From Limibacterium fermenti (GTDB lineage: Bacteria > Bacteroidota > Bacteroidia > Bacteroidales > Dysgonomonadaceae): a DNA stretch of 64,000 nt. Positions 1-8,791 of this stretch are shown here, piece by piece. The stretch lies in NCBI RefSeq assembly GCF_041902845.1, contig NZ_CP159486.1:3782001-3846000 (forward strand), in the 5' to 3' direction. The notes under the pieces were generated by a model that saw only the letters and a program-made list of their open reading frames with translations, was not told where the DNA came from and did no database searches. How positions within the stretch are numbered: position 1 is the stretch's first letter; the number at the start of each line of letters is the position of its first letter. The position numbers were made by a program, and so were the translations under genes.

Positions 1-207
1 TAACCAGTTGATAGCCTGCAAGAGACTAAGAGACGCAATTATTCCGAAAAACCAATAATAATACTTCGCATGCCTTTTTATTGATTTGGATAATAAAACA
101 AATACGACAGCCCATATAACCAAGGAACTGAGAAGTTCGGCGTAATCTATTACATAACGCAGACCTTCAACGATATAACTGATGCCTTCAACGAATAATT
201 TTATCAT
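1..207 (-). CDS. Membrane protein, N-terminal fragment (runs off the window)
   Basis: Reading leftwards from an ATG at 207, 69 codons stay open to the window edge, so only the N-terminus is present. The start is preceded by a strong GGAGG ribosome-binding site about 10 bases upstream and by a TAnnTTTG promoter box. The visible peptide begins MIKLFVEGISYIVEGLRYV. It has a hydrophobic stretch at about residues 28-41, a basic linker (SKSIKRHAKYYY) and the start of a second hydrophobic segment, as in a multi-pass membrane protein. The pattern is reminiscent of Bacteroidales ferric-reductase-like transmembrane proteins, but that is a weak impression. The gene is real; its function is uncertain. 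Confidence 0.6.
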   Translation of the reverse strand, partial: MIKLFVEGISYIVEGLRYVIDYAELLSSLVIWAVVFVLLSKSIKRHAKYYYWFFGIIASLSLLQAINWL

Positions 208-232
208 ATACTTTCCCTCCAAATCCGTTTGG

Positions 233-240
233 CAAAGATA
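233..240 (-). promoter_or_regulatory. -7 promoter box (TATCTTTG) of the partial membrane protein gene
   Basis: The plus strand reads CAAAGATA, which is TATCTTTG on the minus strand and matches the Bacteroidota -7 consensus TAnnTTTG. It lies 26 bases before the ATG at 207. No clear -33 box was seen. Confidence 0.5.
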
Positions 241-375
241 ATCGTAATAATAGGTATTGAAGAACGTGTAAAGGATTATAAAAGACGCAGGAAGGATTTT
301 AATAAATCAACCGGCTAAATAAAAAAATACTGTGATTAAGCGTTTGTTTGAGAATAAGGAAAGGGGCACATCCGT

Positions 376-1389
376 TTATAGAAATCCGGAGGATTTCATT
401 TTTTTCAAATCGCTGGGCAAATAACCGAAATGTCTTTTAAACGCCGCGGTGAAATGGGTCGGGTTTTTGTATCCTACAACGGTTGCTATTTCGCCAATAC
501 TCTTATTGTTGTCAAGAATCATCATCCTTTTTCCGTGATTCATTCTTATTTCAAGAAGATATTTGAATACAGTGGTGTCGAACACATCCCGGAAGCCCTT
601 TTTCAGCTTAAACTCGTTCAGGCCGGAGATACGCGCCAGCTCCCTTATGGAATACGGCTTTTCCATATTGCCGGAGATTATCTCGCGCGCGTAATACACT
701 TTTTCGATATCTTCTTTCGACAAAAACGGTGAAGAGCAATGATGAGCGTATTGAGCGCCTTGCTCTATGATTAAGAGCAGCAGCTCGATAACTTTCGATT
801 CGAGATATGCTTTCTTCAACACCCCGGAAAGTTTACATTCGAGAAGTTCCCGCAAGATAAGCGCCATTGCGGGCGTGATAGTCGCATTTTTTGCAAAAAC
901 ACGCTCTTGCTTATTGGCGATCCCTTTTCCGAAATCCCCTAAAATTTCCAAATCGCCACAAAACAAGTGGTTGATAAAATCAATCGTTAAATCAATTTCA
1001 ATGCATCTGCGTATTTGATTCTGAGGGGTATATGTCAGCACACCGTTCACAAAAGGATAATAAAAAAAGCTATATCGCCCGTTTAAGGTTTCCATTGCGT
1101 TTTGTTTGCCGTTTGTGTCGTAATAGGTCGAGCCGTTTATTTCAAAATGCATTTCCAATTGGTCTTCCATTTTTTCGACCCGGTACTTAAAAACGTCTTT
1201 TTGAATGAGATTAACGAAATAGATCGAGACACCGTCTATTATATTGCTTTTGATTTGTCCGCTCGTATGGAATAAAAGAGGATGATTCGTGATCTCCTTG
1301 ATTTCTTCTTTTACATATTCCTGTGCGACCACCCGTCTATCCGGGTCATTGGAAAACGGACTGTCGCCGATATCGTTGGGTTGAAGCAT
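376..1389 (-). CDS. AraC-family transcriptional regulator (PchR-like)
   Basis: The 337-residue protein has a divergent N-terminal sensor part and a C-terminal AraC-type double helix-turn-helix at about residues 235-330. The second motif is well kept (IGEIATVVGYKNPTHFTAAF, ending in a PSDL-type tail). The layout resembles PchR-type regulators, which in other bacteria often control iron or siderophore uptake; the ligand cannot be read here. The gene is transcribed toward the partial membrane-protein gene, 168 bases downstream, which may be its target. A TAACTTTG box lies about 50 bases upstream of the start. Family confidence is high; regulatory target is inference. Confidence 0.88.
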   Translation of the reverse strand: MLQPNDIGDSPFSNDPDRRVVAQEYVKEEIKEITNHPLLFHTSGQIKSNIIDGVSIYFVNLIQKDVFKYRVEKMEDQLEMHFEINGSTYYDTNGKQNAMETLNGRYSFFYYPFVNGVLTYTPQNQIRRCIEIDLTIDFINHLFCGDLEILGDFGKGIANKQERVFAKNATITPAMALILRELLECKLSGVLKKAYLESKVIELLLLIIEQGAQYAHHCSSPFLSKEDIEKVYYAREIISGNMEKPYSIRELARISGLNEFKLKKGFRDVFDTTVFKYLLEIRMNHGKRMMILDNNKSIGEIATVVGYKNPTHFTAAFKRHFGYLPSDLKKMKSSGFL

Positions 1390-1438
1390 CTTTCGTTTTG
1401 ATTTTATTATTCGTTGATTTCTCTGTCATTCAGATTAG

Positions 1439-1446
1439 CAAAGTTA
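1439..1446 (-). promoter_or_regulatory. -7 promoter box (TAACTTTG) of the AraC gene
   Basis: Plus-strand CAAAGTTA is TAACTTTG on the minus strand, matching TAnnTTTG. It predicts a leader of roughly 43 nt before the ATG at 1389. Confidence 0.5.
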
Positions 1447-1603
1447 CAGAGCTCAATAACGCGATGCAATACCCAAAAATAGGGATAAAAGGGCCTCGTT
1501 CTACTTATTATATGTTACCGCCCTCATCTATTTTTTTCGGCTCTTTTAAGCGTATTTTTCACTTTCTATTCTTGAGGCGGTTTTAAAAAGAAGGTTAAAG
1601 GCG

Positions 1604-1641
1604 AAAAAAAGGCCATCCCAAAAATCTATTTTGAGACAGCC
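1604..1641 (-). terminator. Rho-independent terminator after the DUF6261-like gene
   Basis: On the minus strand a 13-pair stem (GGCTGTCTCAAAA with TTTTGGGATGGCC, three G-U pairs) closes a 5-base loop and is followed by seven T residues. It begins 22 bases past the stop codon at 1663. Confidence 0.8.
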
Positions 1642-1662
1642 TCCTGATGAATGATTTTATTG

Positions 1663-2370
1663 TTATTTGGTTTTTTCTTTCTCTTCGTCCTGGTCGCCTC
1701 TTCTGGCGGAACGTTTGGCTTGCGCCGCTACTTCGCTGATATCGCTATACAGCTTGTCCCAACCGGATTGTTTGCGCATGCCGGTAAGGAGGGAGTAGTA
1801 ATCCTTTAGGGCGTCCTCCAGTTTCGGACGAAGGGAGGTCGCCGAGGGATCGCTGCGCAACGACGAGTCGATGGCGCTCTGCTCCAACCTCGTTTTTCCC
1901 AAATCGGCGACCGATTTCGTGAATACCGCTACCTCGTCTACCGTCCCGACGGCGGTCACATTCGCCGCGTTCGCTTCGGTATTGATCTGATTGGAAAACG
2001 TCAGGAGGGCCAAGTAGGTTTCGGAGGCCGTCTTGGCATATACATTTCCCACAGCCTTGCTCAACAGGTACAATGCTGCCGCCGTTTTCCCTTTTTCCGT
2101 ATCGGGAAAATCGGTCAGCGATTTGAAGATCTTGTTTAAAGAGCTAAACTGTTTCCGGCTTTTCCGCAAGATAGCCGAAGCTTCCGGCCCAAGGCCGCTA
2201 AAAGCGGGATCGAGCACCTTCGAATTATACTCGGGCGCCACCGTTTCCAATGTTTTATATACGGGACTGGCGAGCGCTGCTTCCAATCCGTTCGTTTTAG
2301 TCGCTTCCACCGTGGAAGTGCCCAATGCTCCCAACCCTTCGTTGGTTTGTTTACTTAAACTGATTTTCAT
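1663..2370 (-). CDS. DUF6261-like protein of unknown function
   Basis: The 235-residue protein has no signal peptide or membrane segment. It looks largely helical, with an alanine/serine/leucine-rich composition and a highly charged C-terminal tail (KRSARRGDQDEEKEKTK). Length and overall pattern agree with DUF6261 proteins found in Bacteroidales genomes, for which I know no function; the assignment is by recollection. The gene stands alone, with a strong terminator behind it. Its upstream region, between the start at 2370 and a weak promoter-like box near 2731, is filled by a 42-bp tandem array that would be transcribed as a leader. Confidence 0.6.
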   Translation of the reverse strand: MKISLSKQTNEGLGALGTSTVEATKTNGLEAALASPVYKTLETVAPEYNSKVLDPAFSGLGPEASAILRKSRKQFSSLNKIFKSLTDFPDTEKGKTAAALYLLSKAVGNVYAKTASETYLALLTFSNQINTEANAANVTAVGTVDEVAVFTKSVADLGKTRLEQSAIDSSLRSDPSATSLRPKLEDALKDYYSLLTGMRKQSGWDKLYSDISEVAAQAKRSARRGDQDEEKEKTK

Positions 2371-2414
2371 GTTTTCTTTTTTTTAATTTATGTCATCGAA
2401 TAACTTGCCGTATA

Positions 2415-2666
2415 CCTCCGGACCGGACTCCATGCGTGTAAACTACTTGACGGATGGTTCCGGATTGTACTTCATACGGATGAAATAGTCTCCGGACCGT
2501 TCCGAAATGAATTTCACGCGGATGAAATACTCTTCCGATAGCTCCGAAACGGATTTCATGCGGATAAAATATTAATCGGAGTTCTCCGAAATGAACTTCA
2601 TGCGGATGAAATAACTTCCGGACATCTCCGGAACGAACTTCACGCGTATGAAATACTTTCCGGAGC
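2415..2666 (-). repeat. Six-unit 42-bp tandem array made of paired dyads
   Basis: Six consecutive units of exactly 42 bp begin at 2415, 2457, 2499, 2541, 2583 and 2625. Each contains a dyad around ATTTCAT-GCGG-ATGAAAT; the unit borders form a second dyad such as TTCCGGA-CATC-TCCGGAA at 2615-2632. Most departures from pairing are C/A on the plus strand, which become G-U pairs in a minus-strand transcript. One border shows a C-G to T-A double change (TCGGA-GTTC-TCCGA at 2576-2589). Read on the minus strand, the array also gives a 14-residue peptide repeat (YFIRMKF-type) broken by two stops, so decayed coding repeats are an alternative. It lies directly upstream of the DUF6261-like gene, on the same strand. 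Confidence 0.85.
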
Positions 2667-2862
2667 CCTCGGGTTGCTAAACCGGGTAATTTATTCTTTC
2701 ATCTGTTTTTTCGGGTGAAAAAATCAGGGTAAAGATAGGAAGGTCCGGCAAGCCGGGAAAGACAGAATGCGTAAAAAAAATGACAAAATGCGCAGATTTT
2801 TGCCGGCTTTATCCGTTAAACGGCCTGAATCCGTTAGATAATCGAGGCGTTAACGGAACGGG

Positions 2863-4017
2863 TTACTTGTTAAAAAACTTTTTCCGATACTCCACAGGCG
2901 TACAACCTTTGTATTTCTTGAACAGGCGGAATAGACTCCGTACATCCTTAAACCCTACCCCCAAGGCAATATCGATCAAATCTTTATCCCACCCCGGCAA
3001 CAACCGGGCGATATAATCGACCTTTTGTTTCATGATAAACTGATGTACCGATATCCCCATCGCTTTCCGGAATCGTATTTCGAGGGTACGCCGCGAGAGC
3101 GGCACTAATTCGGTCAGCCTCTCAACCGACAAACACGAGGCGATATTTTCGTCGATATAATCGATAACTTTTAACACGCAAGGGTCCGTCACCGCATATT
3201 TTCCGGTCGATTGCCGCAACTCAATCCGGAGAGGCTCTACGGCAATGGTAAACGGCTCGTTGCTTTTATCCCTGATCAAACGGTGCAGCATTTCTCCGGC
3301 TGTATATCCCTCTTTTTCATCATCGATAACGATGGACGAAAGGGGAGGATTGGATAAGTTACAGATAAATTCGTCGTTATCGATGCCCAACAACGACACC
3401 TCGTTCGGGATGTCGATCCGGTTCATTTTGCATATCTCCGCCACCTGCAAGGCGAAAATATCGTCGCAGGCGAACACGCCGACGGGTTTGGGAAGCGCCA
3501 TGAGCCAACGATTCAGATCGATCTGTTTTCCGTCCCCTTCCGCTCCATGCAATTCCTCCGACTCGAAATACGCATAATGCTCCGCGCTTTGTTGTATTTC
3601 GCGCCGGAATCCTTCCGCCCGTTGTTTCGACCAAAAGAAATTGTTGTTTCCGTAAAATGCAAAATTCTTAAACCCTTTTTGGATAAAAAACCGTGCCGCC
3701 ATGCTCCCGGAGTTCGGGTCGCTTCCGGCGATTTTGGAAAACCGGCTGCTTGCTTCCCGGCCATTCTGAATAAATACCGGGATGTCGAGCTTTTCCAGAA
3801 ACCCGAAATCCTCATATTCCCATTGTACGATAACGGCATCGATGTGCTGCTCGCGGATGCGTTGGAGGATTCCTCCTTCGCCGGATAAGTTCTTGTAATA
3901 AGGCGTCAAATAATATAAATTCCAGGGGCCGTTTTCATTCGAATAACGGCTCAACCCGCCCAGGAAACGGCGGCTGAAGCCGGGAGAACAATCGATCAAT
4001 ATCAATATATTTATCAT
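2863..4017 (-). CDS. XylR-like regulator (LacI-type sensor plus AraC DNA-binding domain)
   Basis: The 384-residue protein has the XylR arrangement: a periplasmic-binding-protein-like sugar-sensing domain at about residues 1-275 and a C-terminal AraC helix-turn-helix at about 285-380. The sensor keeps family features such as IDAVIVQWE and the GVFACDDIFALQVAEIC stretch. The second HTH helix region reads LIDIALGVGFKDVRSLFRLF. XylR relatives activate pentose genes when sugar binds. No sugar genes adjoin it; the neighbours are DUF6261-like and dnaE, so it is an orphan here. A TAATTTTG promoter box lies about 30 bases upstream. Ligand not predictable. Confidence 0.85.
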   Translation of the reverse strand: MINILILIDCSPGFSRRFLGGLSRYSNENGPWNLYYLTPYYKNLSGEGGILQRIREQHIDAVIVQWEYEDFGFLEKLDIPVFIQNGREASSRFSKIAGSDPNSGSMAARFFIQKGFKNFAFYGNNNFFWSKQRAEGFRREIQQSAEHYAYFESEELHGAEGDGKQIDLNRWLMALPKPVGVFACDDIFALQVAEICKMNRIDIPNEVSLLGIDNDEFICNLSNPPLSSIVIDDEKEGYTAGEMLHRLIRDKSNEPFTIAVEPLRIELRQSTGKYAVTDPCVLKVIDYIDENIASCLSVERLTELVPLSRRTLEIRFRKAMGISVHQFIMKQKVDYIARLLPGWDKDLIDIALGVGFKDVRSLFRLFKKYKGCTPVEYRKKFFNK

Positions 4018-4338
4018 GATGCGTACATTTACGATCCATTCACAAAATTACAGAAAAGTCCGCAGATTATTTATCCGCCCGCCGGGATTATTTTCCGGAC
4101 GTTTCCCTCCTCTCGAATGGAACATAAAGAGATGTGACTGCCGCAACGGTCCCCTCGGACCACGGGGAATGAGCCGGGAACGGGCGGAGAGGGTGTTTTT
4201 TGATACCGCTTCGCGATTCACAAAAACCCATAGATAAAAAAAATCGTTGATAACTTCGGTCTGTTTTATCGAAAACTCCCCTCATTTTTCTTTATATTTG
4301 CAGGAAATCGCATCCAAAAGAATTTTACTCGATAACAA
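4018..4338. other. Divergent intergenic region between the XylR-like gene and dnaE
   Basis: This 321-base gap carries two outward promoter boxes: CAAAATTA at 4043-4050 (minus strand TAATTTTG, for the regulator) and TATATTTG at 4293-4300 (for dnaE). Between them I see no gene, RNA or strong repeat. Confidence 0.5.
4293..4300 (+). promoter_or_regulatory. -7 promoter box (TATATTTG) of dnaE
   Basis: TATATTTG matches TAnnTTTG exactly and sits 38 bases before the dnaE ATG, giving a leader of about 30 nt. Confidence 0.55.
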
Positions 4339-7300
4339 ATGCAACCATTCGTACACTTACACGTTCACTCTCAATATTCCCTGCTCGACGGCCAGGCCAG
4401 CATTCAGCGGCTGGTGGACAAAGCCATGAAAGACGGCATGAAAGCCTTAGCGCTGACCGATCACGGGGCCATGTACGGCATAAAAGAGTTCGTCAACTAC
4501 GTGTCGAAAAAAAATGCTCCGGTCAATGCGGAAATCAAAAATTTAAGAAAAGAAATCGACTCGCTGAAAGAAAAGGGCGCATCGCCCGAGCAAATCAGTG
4601 AACGGCAAGATACCCTCGTCCAAACGCAAAAGAAACTCTTTAAGCCGATCATCGGATGCGAATGTTATGTAGCCCGCCGCAACCGCTTTATGCAATCGGA
4701 AAAAATAGACGGCAGCGGCTGGCACTTGGTCGTATTGGCGAAAAACCTGCAAGGATACAAAAACCTGATTAAAATCGTTTCGAAAAGTTGGACGGAAGGT
4801 TTTTACTACCGCCCGCGTATCGACAAGGAGTTACTGGAGCAATTTCACGAGGGATTGATTATTTCATCGGCGTGCCTCGGTGGGGAAATATCGCGCAAAA
4901 TAGATGCCGGACAAATCGATGAAGCCGAAAAAGCCGTGCAATGGTTCAAGGGTATTTTCGGCGACGATTATTACATCGAACTGCAACGGCATAAAACCGA
5001 TCGCCCGGATGCCGACCAAACGACGTATCCCAAGCAGGAAAAGGTCAATATAGAATTGCTGCGCATCGCCGAAAAATATCAAATAAAAGCGATTGCCAGC
5101 AACGACGTCCACTTTGTAAACGAGGAAGATGCCGATGCGCACGACCGCCTCATCTGCCTGAGCACGGGAAAGGATTTCGACGATCCCAACCGGATGCGAT
5201 ACACCAAACAGGAATGGCTTAAGACTACGCAGGAAATGAACGCCATTTTCCCGGATCATCCCCAAATACTCTCCAACACGTTGGAAGTTGCCGACAAAGT
5301 GGAGTTCTATTCCATCGACAGCCCCCCGATGATGCCTTTTTATCCCATCGACGATTCATTCGGAACGGAAGAAGGCTATAAGGCCAAATATCCGGAAGAA
5401 GAGCTGAAAAAGGAATTCGGAGAAAACATTTTCCATCGCCTCGGCGGATATAATAAGGTGGTCCGTATCAAACTCGAGGCCGACTACCTGACGCATTTAA
5501 CCCTGCAAGGCGCCCGGAAGCGGTACGGCGAAAACATGTCGGACGACATCAAAGAGCGCTTGGATTTTGAATTGAACACGATCAAGAACATGGGGTTCCC
5601 CGGATATTTCCTCATCGTTCAAGACTTTATCAACGCCGCCCGAGGAATGGACGTGGCGGTTGGCCCGGGGCGCGGATCGGCCGCAGGATCGGCGGTGGCT
5701 TACTGCCTGGGGATCACCGACATCGATCCGCTGAAATATGACTTGCTGTTCGAGCGGTTCCTCAACCCCGACCGTATATCCATGCCCGATATCGACATCG
5801 ACTTCGACGACGAAGGCCGCGGCCGCGTGCTTCGGTGGGTGATCGATAAATACGGAAGCGAAAAAGTGGCCAATATCATTACCTACGGCACGATGGCGAC
5901 GAAATCAGCTATTCGCGATGTGGCGCGCGTCCACAAGTTGCCGCTCTCCGAATCGGACCGGCTGGCCAAACTCGTTCCCGACCGGATTCCCAATGTGAAA
6001 AAGATTACGCTGGGCGAAGCCATCAAATATGTTCCCGAACTCAATGAAGCGGCCAACAGCAGCGATCCGCTGATAAAAAACACGCTCAAATACGCGCGGA
6101 TGCTCGAAGGAAACGTCCGCAGCACGGGCGTGCATGCCTGCGGGGTGATTATCGGCCAAACCGACATCTCGAATGTGGTGCCTATCAGTACCGCGGAGGA
6201 TAAAGAGACGAAAGAGAAACTTTTGGTTACCCAATATGAAGGCTCGGTGATTGAAGAGACGGGGCTTATCAAAATGGACTTCCTCGGGCTCAAAACCTTG
6301 TCGATTATCAAAGACGCGGTTAAGAACATTCAGGCGACCACGGGCAAAAAGATCGATATGAGCGCCATCCCTATGGACGACACCAAAACCTATCAACTAT
6401 ATAGTGACGGAAAGACCACCGGCACGTTCCAGTTTGAATCGGCGGGGATGCAAAAGTATCTGAAAGAATTGCAGCCTACGAAGTTCGAAGATTTAATTGC
6501 GATGAACGCGCTCTACCGACCGGGCCCGATGGACTACATTCCTTCTTTCATCGCCCGTAAGCACGGCAGGGAAGAAATCTCTTACGACATCCCCGTCATG
6601 GAGAAATACCTCAGCGAGACGTACGGCATTACCGTGTACCAGGAACAGGTGATGCTTCTGTCGAGATTGTTGGCGAATTTCACCCGGGGGCAGTCGGACG
6701 AGTTGCGTAAAGCCATGGGAAAGAAACTCATCGACAAGATGAATTCCTTGAAGGAGAAGTTCCTCGCGGGAGGAAAACAAAACGGATATCAGGAAAAGGT
6801 TTTGGATAAGATCTGGCACGACTGGGAGAAGTTCGCTTCGTATGCCTTTAACAAGTCGCATGCCACCTGCTATTCATGGGTCGCCTATCAAACCGCCTGG
6901 CTGAAGGCCAACTATCCGTCGGAATACATGGCTTCGGTGCTTTCCAACAACCTGAACAACATCACGGAGATCACCAAATTCATGGACGAATGCAAAGCCA
7001 TGGGGATCAGTGTGCTCTCTCCCGATGTAAACGAGTCGTTTACGAACTTCTCGGTCAACAAAAAGGGGGATATCCGCTTTGGGTTGGGGGCTATCAAGAA
7101 CGTCAGGCAGGGCGCCATCGCCGACATAGTGGAGGAGCGTACCAAAAACGGGGCGTTTAATGATATTTTCGACTTTGTGGAAAGGGTCAACCTTTTCTCC
7201 TGTAATAAGAAAACGATCGAGGCCTTGGCTTTAGCCGGAGCATTCGACTCCTTTTCCGGAGTCAGAAGAGAACATTTTCTGGCGCAGAACAGCAAGGGCG

Positions 7301-8082
7301 AAGATTTTATCGATACCCTCATCCGGTACGGGAGTAAATATCAACAGGATAAAAATGAAGCGGTCAATTCCTTGTTCGGCGACGACACATCTTTCCAAAT
7401 CGCCCGTCCCGAAGTGCCTAAGACCGACCGCTGGTCCGATCTCGAGAAATTAAACAAAGAGCGCGAGCTTATCGGCATTTACTTATCGGCGCATCCGTTG
7501 GATGATTATGAATTTATCCTGAACTATATCTGTACCGCCGACACGTTGAAGTTGAATGACTTGGAATCGTTAAACGGAAAGGATATCACCTTCGGCGGAA
7601 TCATTACGGCCGTGCGGGAAGGTCAAACGAAGCGGGGATCGCCTTACACGATTTTTAAAATTGAAGATTATCAGGGAAGTTTCGAAATGCCGCTTTTCGG
7701 CGAGGAGAGTGTGAATTTCGGCCGCTATGCCAGAGTTGGCTTGTCGGTTTACCTCACCGCAAGAGTGCAACCGAAGCGTTATCGTCCGGAGGAACTGGAA
7801 GTGAAGATCGCGTCCATTCAACTTCTGTCTGACGTAAAGGACAAACTGGTTTCGAAAATCACCTTACAAATTCCCCTTAGCGAAATAAACGATGCGACGG
7901 TGAACGAATTATCGGCGCTTATAAAAAACAATTCGGGAAATTCATTGTTATATTTCCAGATTATAGGCGAAGATTCAAAAATGAGCGTCCAACTTTTTTC
8001 ACGGGTTACCCGCATTCAAGTAGACAAACGGCTTATTGATTATCTGAAGAATAATTTATTTATAGACTTTAGGATTAACTAA
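4339..8082 (+). CDS. dnaE: DNA polymerase III alpha subunit (replicative polymerase)
   Basis: This 1247-residue protein is the catalytic subunit of the replicative polymerase. The N-terminal PHP domain opens with the metal-binding motif HVHSQYSLLDG and continues with LALTDHGAMYG; a charged, probably coiled insertion follows at about residues 58-100. The polymerase core carries the GPGRGSAAGS motif and the catalytic aspartates in PDIDIDFDD (about residues 483-491). The helix-hairpin-helix and OB-fold regions follow, and the OB part (ITFGGIITAVREGQTKRG) is near residues 1085-1105. Length fits Bacteroidota DnaE. trxA follows 24 bases after the stop and may be co-transcribed. The start is the ATG nearest a good promoter. 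Confidence 0.98.
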   Translation: MQPFVHLHVHSQYSLLDGQASIQRLVDKAMKDGMKALALTDHGAMYGIKEFVNYVSKKNAPVNAEIKNLRKEIDSLKEKGASPEQISERQDTLVQTQKKLFKPIIGCECYVARRNRFMQSEKIDGSGWHLVVLAKNLQGYKNLIKIVSKSWTEGFYYRPRIDKELLEQFHEGLIISSACLGGEISRKIDAGQIDEAEKAVQWFKGIFGDDYYIELQRHKTDRPDADQTTYPKQEKVNIELLRIAEKYQIKAIASNDVHFVNEEDADAHDRLICLSTGKDFDDPNRMRYTKQEWLKTTQEMNAIFPDHPQILSNTLEVADKVEFYSIDSPPMMPFYPIDDSFGTEEGYKAKYPEEELKKEFGENIFHRLGGYNKVVRIKLEADYLTHLTLQGARKRYGENMSDDIKERLDFELNTIKNMGFPGYFLIVQDFINAARGMDVAVGPGRGSAAGSAVAYCLGITDIDPLKYDLLFERFLNPDRISMPDIDIDFDDEGRGRVLRWVIDKYGSEKVANIITYGTMATKSAIRDVARVHKLPLSESDRLAKLVPDRIPNVKKITLGEAIKYVPELNEAANSSDPLIKNTLKYARMLEGNVRSTGVHACGVIIGQTDISNVVPISTAEDKETKEKLLVTQYEGSVIEETGLIKMDFLGLKTLSIIKDAVKNIQATTGKKIDMSAIPMDDTKTYQLYSDGKTTGTFQFESAGMQKYLKELQPTKFEDLIAMNALYRPGPMDYIPSFIARKHGREEISYDIPVMEKYLSETYGITVYQEQVMLLSRLLANFTRGQSDELRKAMGKKLIDKMNSLKEKFLAGGKQNGYQEKVLDKIWHDWEKFASYAFNKSHATCYSWVAYQTAWLKANYPSEYMASVLSNNLNNITEITKFMDECKAMGISVLSPDVNESFTNFSVNKKGDIRFGLGAIKNVRQGAIADIVEERTKNGAFNDIFDFVERVNLFSCNKKTIEALALAGAFDSFSGVRREHFLAQNSKGEDFIDTLIRYGSKYQQDKNEAVNSLFGDDTSFQIARPEVPKTDRWSDLEKLNKERELIGIYLSAHPLDDYEFILNYICTADTLKLNDLESLNGKDITFGGIITAVREGQTKRGSPYTIFKIEDYQGSFEMPLFGEESVNFGRYARVGLSVYLTARVQPKRYRPEELEVKIASIQLLSDVKDKLVSKITLQIPLSEINDATVNELSALIKNNSGNSLLYFQIIGEDSKMSVQLFSRVTRIQVDKRLIDYLKNNLFIDFRIN

Positions 8083-8106
8083 TTAAAACAATAAAATATA
8101 TTGATT

Positions 8107-8421
8107 ATGGCTCTTCAAATTACAGACGCAACAGTGGATGAAATTTTAAAAACGGATAAATTGGTGGTGATTGACTTTTGGGCGGAATGGTGCGGCCCTT
8201 GTAAAATGATCGGACCGATTATCGAAGAAATAAGTTCGGAATACGGTGACAAAATCGTGGTAGGCAAAGTGGATGTCGACAACAATGACGACCTCACTTC
8301 CCAATACGGCATACGGAACATTCCCACCGTTCTTTTCATTAAAGGAGGAAACGTGGTGGATAAGTTGGTAGGCGCGGCCCCCAAATCGACCTTTACGGAT
8401 AAAATCAATAAATTGATATAA
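8107..8421 (+). CDS. trxA: Thioredoxin
   Basis: This 104-residue cytoplasmic thioredoxin reduces protein disulphides. It has the canonical active site WAEWCGPCKM and the cis-proline region RNIPTVLFIKGG. I chose the ATG at 8107 (MALQITDATV) over an in-frame TTG two codons earlier because the family normally starts there. It lies 24 bases after dnaE and is closed by a strong hairpin terminator. Confidence 0.96.
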   Translation: MALQITDATVDEILKTDKLVVIDFWAEWCGPCKMIGPIIEEISSEYGDKIVVGKVDVDNNDDLTSQYGIRNIPTVLFIKGGNVVDKLVGAAPKSTFTDKINKLI

Positions 8422-8452
8422 GGGATTCCTCTTGTAAAGAACAGCTTTTAGG

Positions 8453-8490
8453 AAAAAACCATCCGGACTCGTCCGGATGGTTTTTTGTTT
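8453..8490 (+). terminator. Rho-independent terminator after trxA
   Basis: AACCATCCGGAC pairs with GTCCGGATGGTT, followed by a run of T residues. The A-rich left flank makes it potentially bidirectional, also serving the minus-strand DUF2795 gene that ends at 8515. Confidence 0.9.
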
Positions 8491-8514
8491 TATTCGCTTA
8501 ATCCCCCTGATTAT

Positions 8515-8736
8515 TTAATATTCATCCTCATTAAAGAAAAAATCTTCTTTACTTGGATAGTCGGGCCAAATATCTTCAATCGACTCGAATATCTCCGCAT
8601 CTTCTTCTATTTCCTGTAGATTTTCAATCACTTCAAGGGGAGCCCCCGAACGTTGTGCATAATCTATCAACTCATCTTTTGTCGCGGGCCAAGGAGCATC
8701 CTCTAATTTAGAAGCTAATTCAAGTGTCCAATACAT
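8515..8736 (-). CDS. DUF2795 family protein
   Basis: This small acidic protein of 73 residues matches the DUF2795 family, which is strongly conserved across Bacteroidota. The typical run MYWTLELASKLEDAPWPATK is followed by ELIDYAQRSGAPLEVIENLQ and a very acidic C-terminus ending FFFNEDEY. The function is unknown; a soluble cytoplasmic protein is expected. A CAAATGTA (minus strand TACATTTG) promoter box lies about 40 bases upstream. Confidence 0.9.
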   Translation of the reverse strand: MYWTLELASKLEDAPWPATKDELIDYAQRSGAPLEVIENLQEIEEDAEIFESIEDIWPDYPSKEDFFFNEDEY

Positions 8737-8773
8737 AGTTCGTCCTTTATGATGTTATTATTTGATTTTTTCG

Positions 8774-8781
8774 CAAATGTA
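8774..8781 (-). promoter_or_regulatory. -7 promoter box (TACATTTG) of the DUF2795 gene
   Basis: Plus-strand CAAATGTA is TACATTTG on the minus strand, an exact TAnnTTTG match 38 bases before the start at 8736. Confidence 0.5.
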
Positions 8782-8791
8782 TAAAAACTTT

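Noticed and set aside
2415..2666. CRISPR array
   Set aside because: The whole 42-bp unit is repeated, with no unique spacers between repeats, and no cas genes are in the window.
5883..6396. Minus-strand open frames of about 150-160 codons inside dnaE
   Set aside because: They are shadows of the highly conserved polymerase core; no start signal or family pattern is seen.
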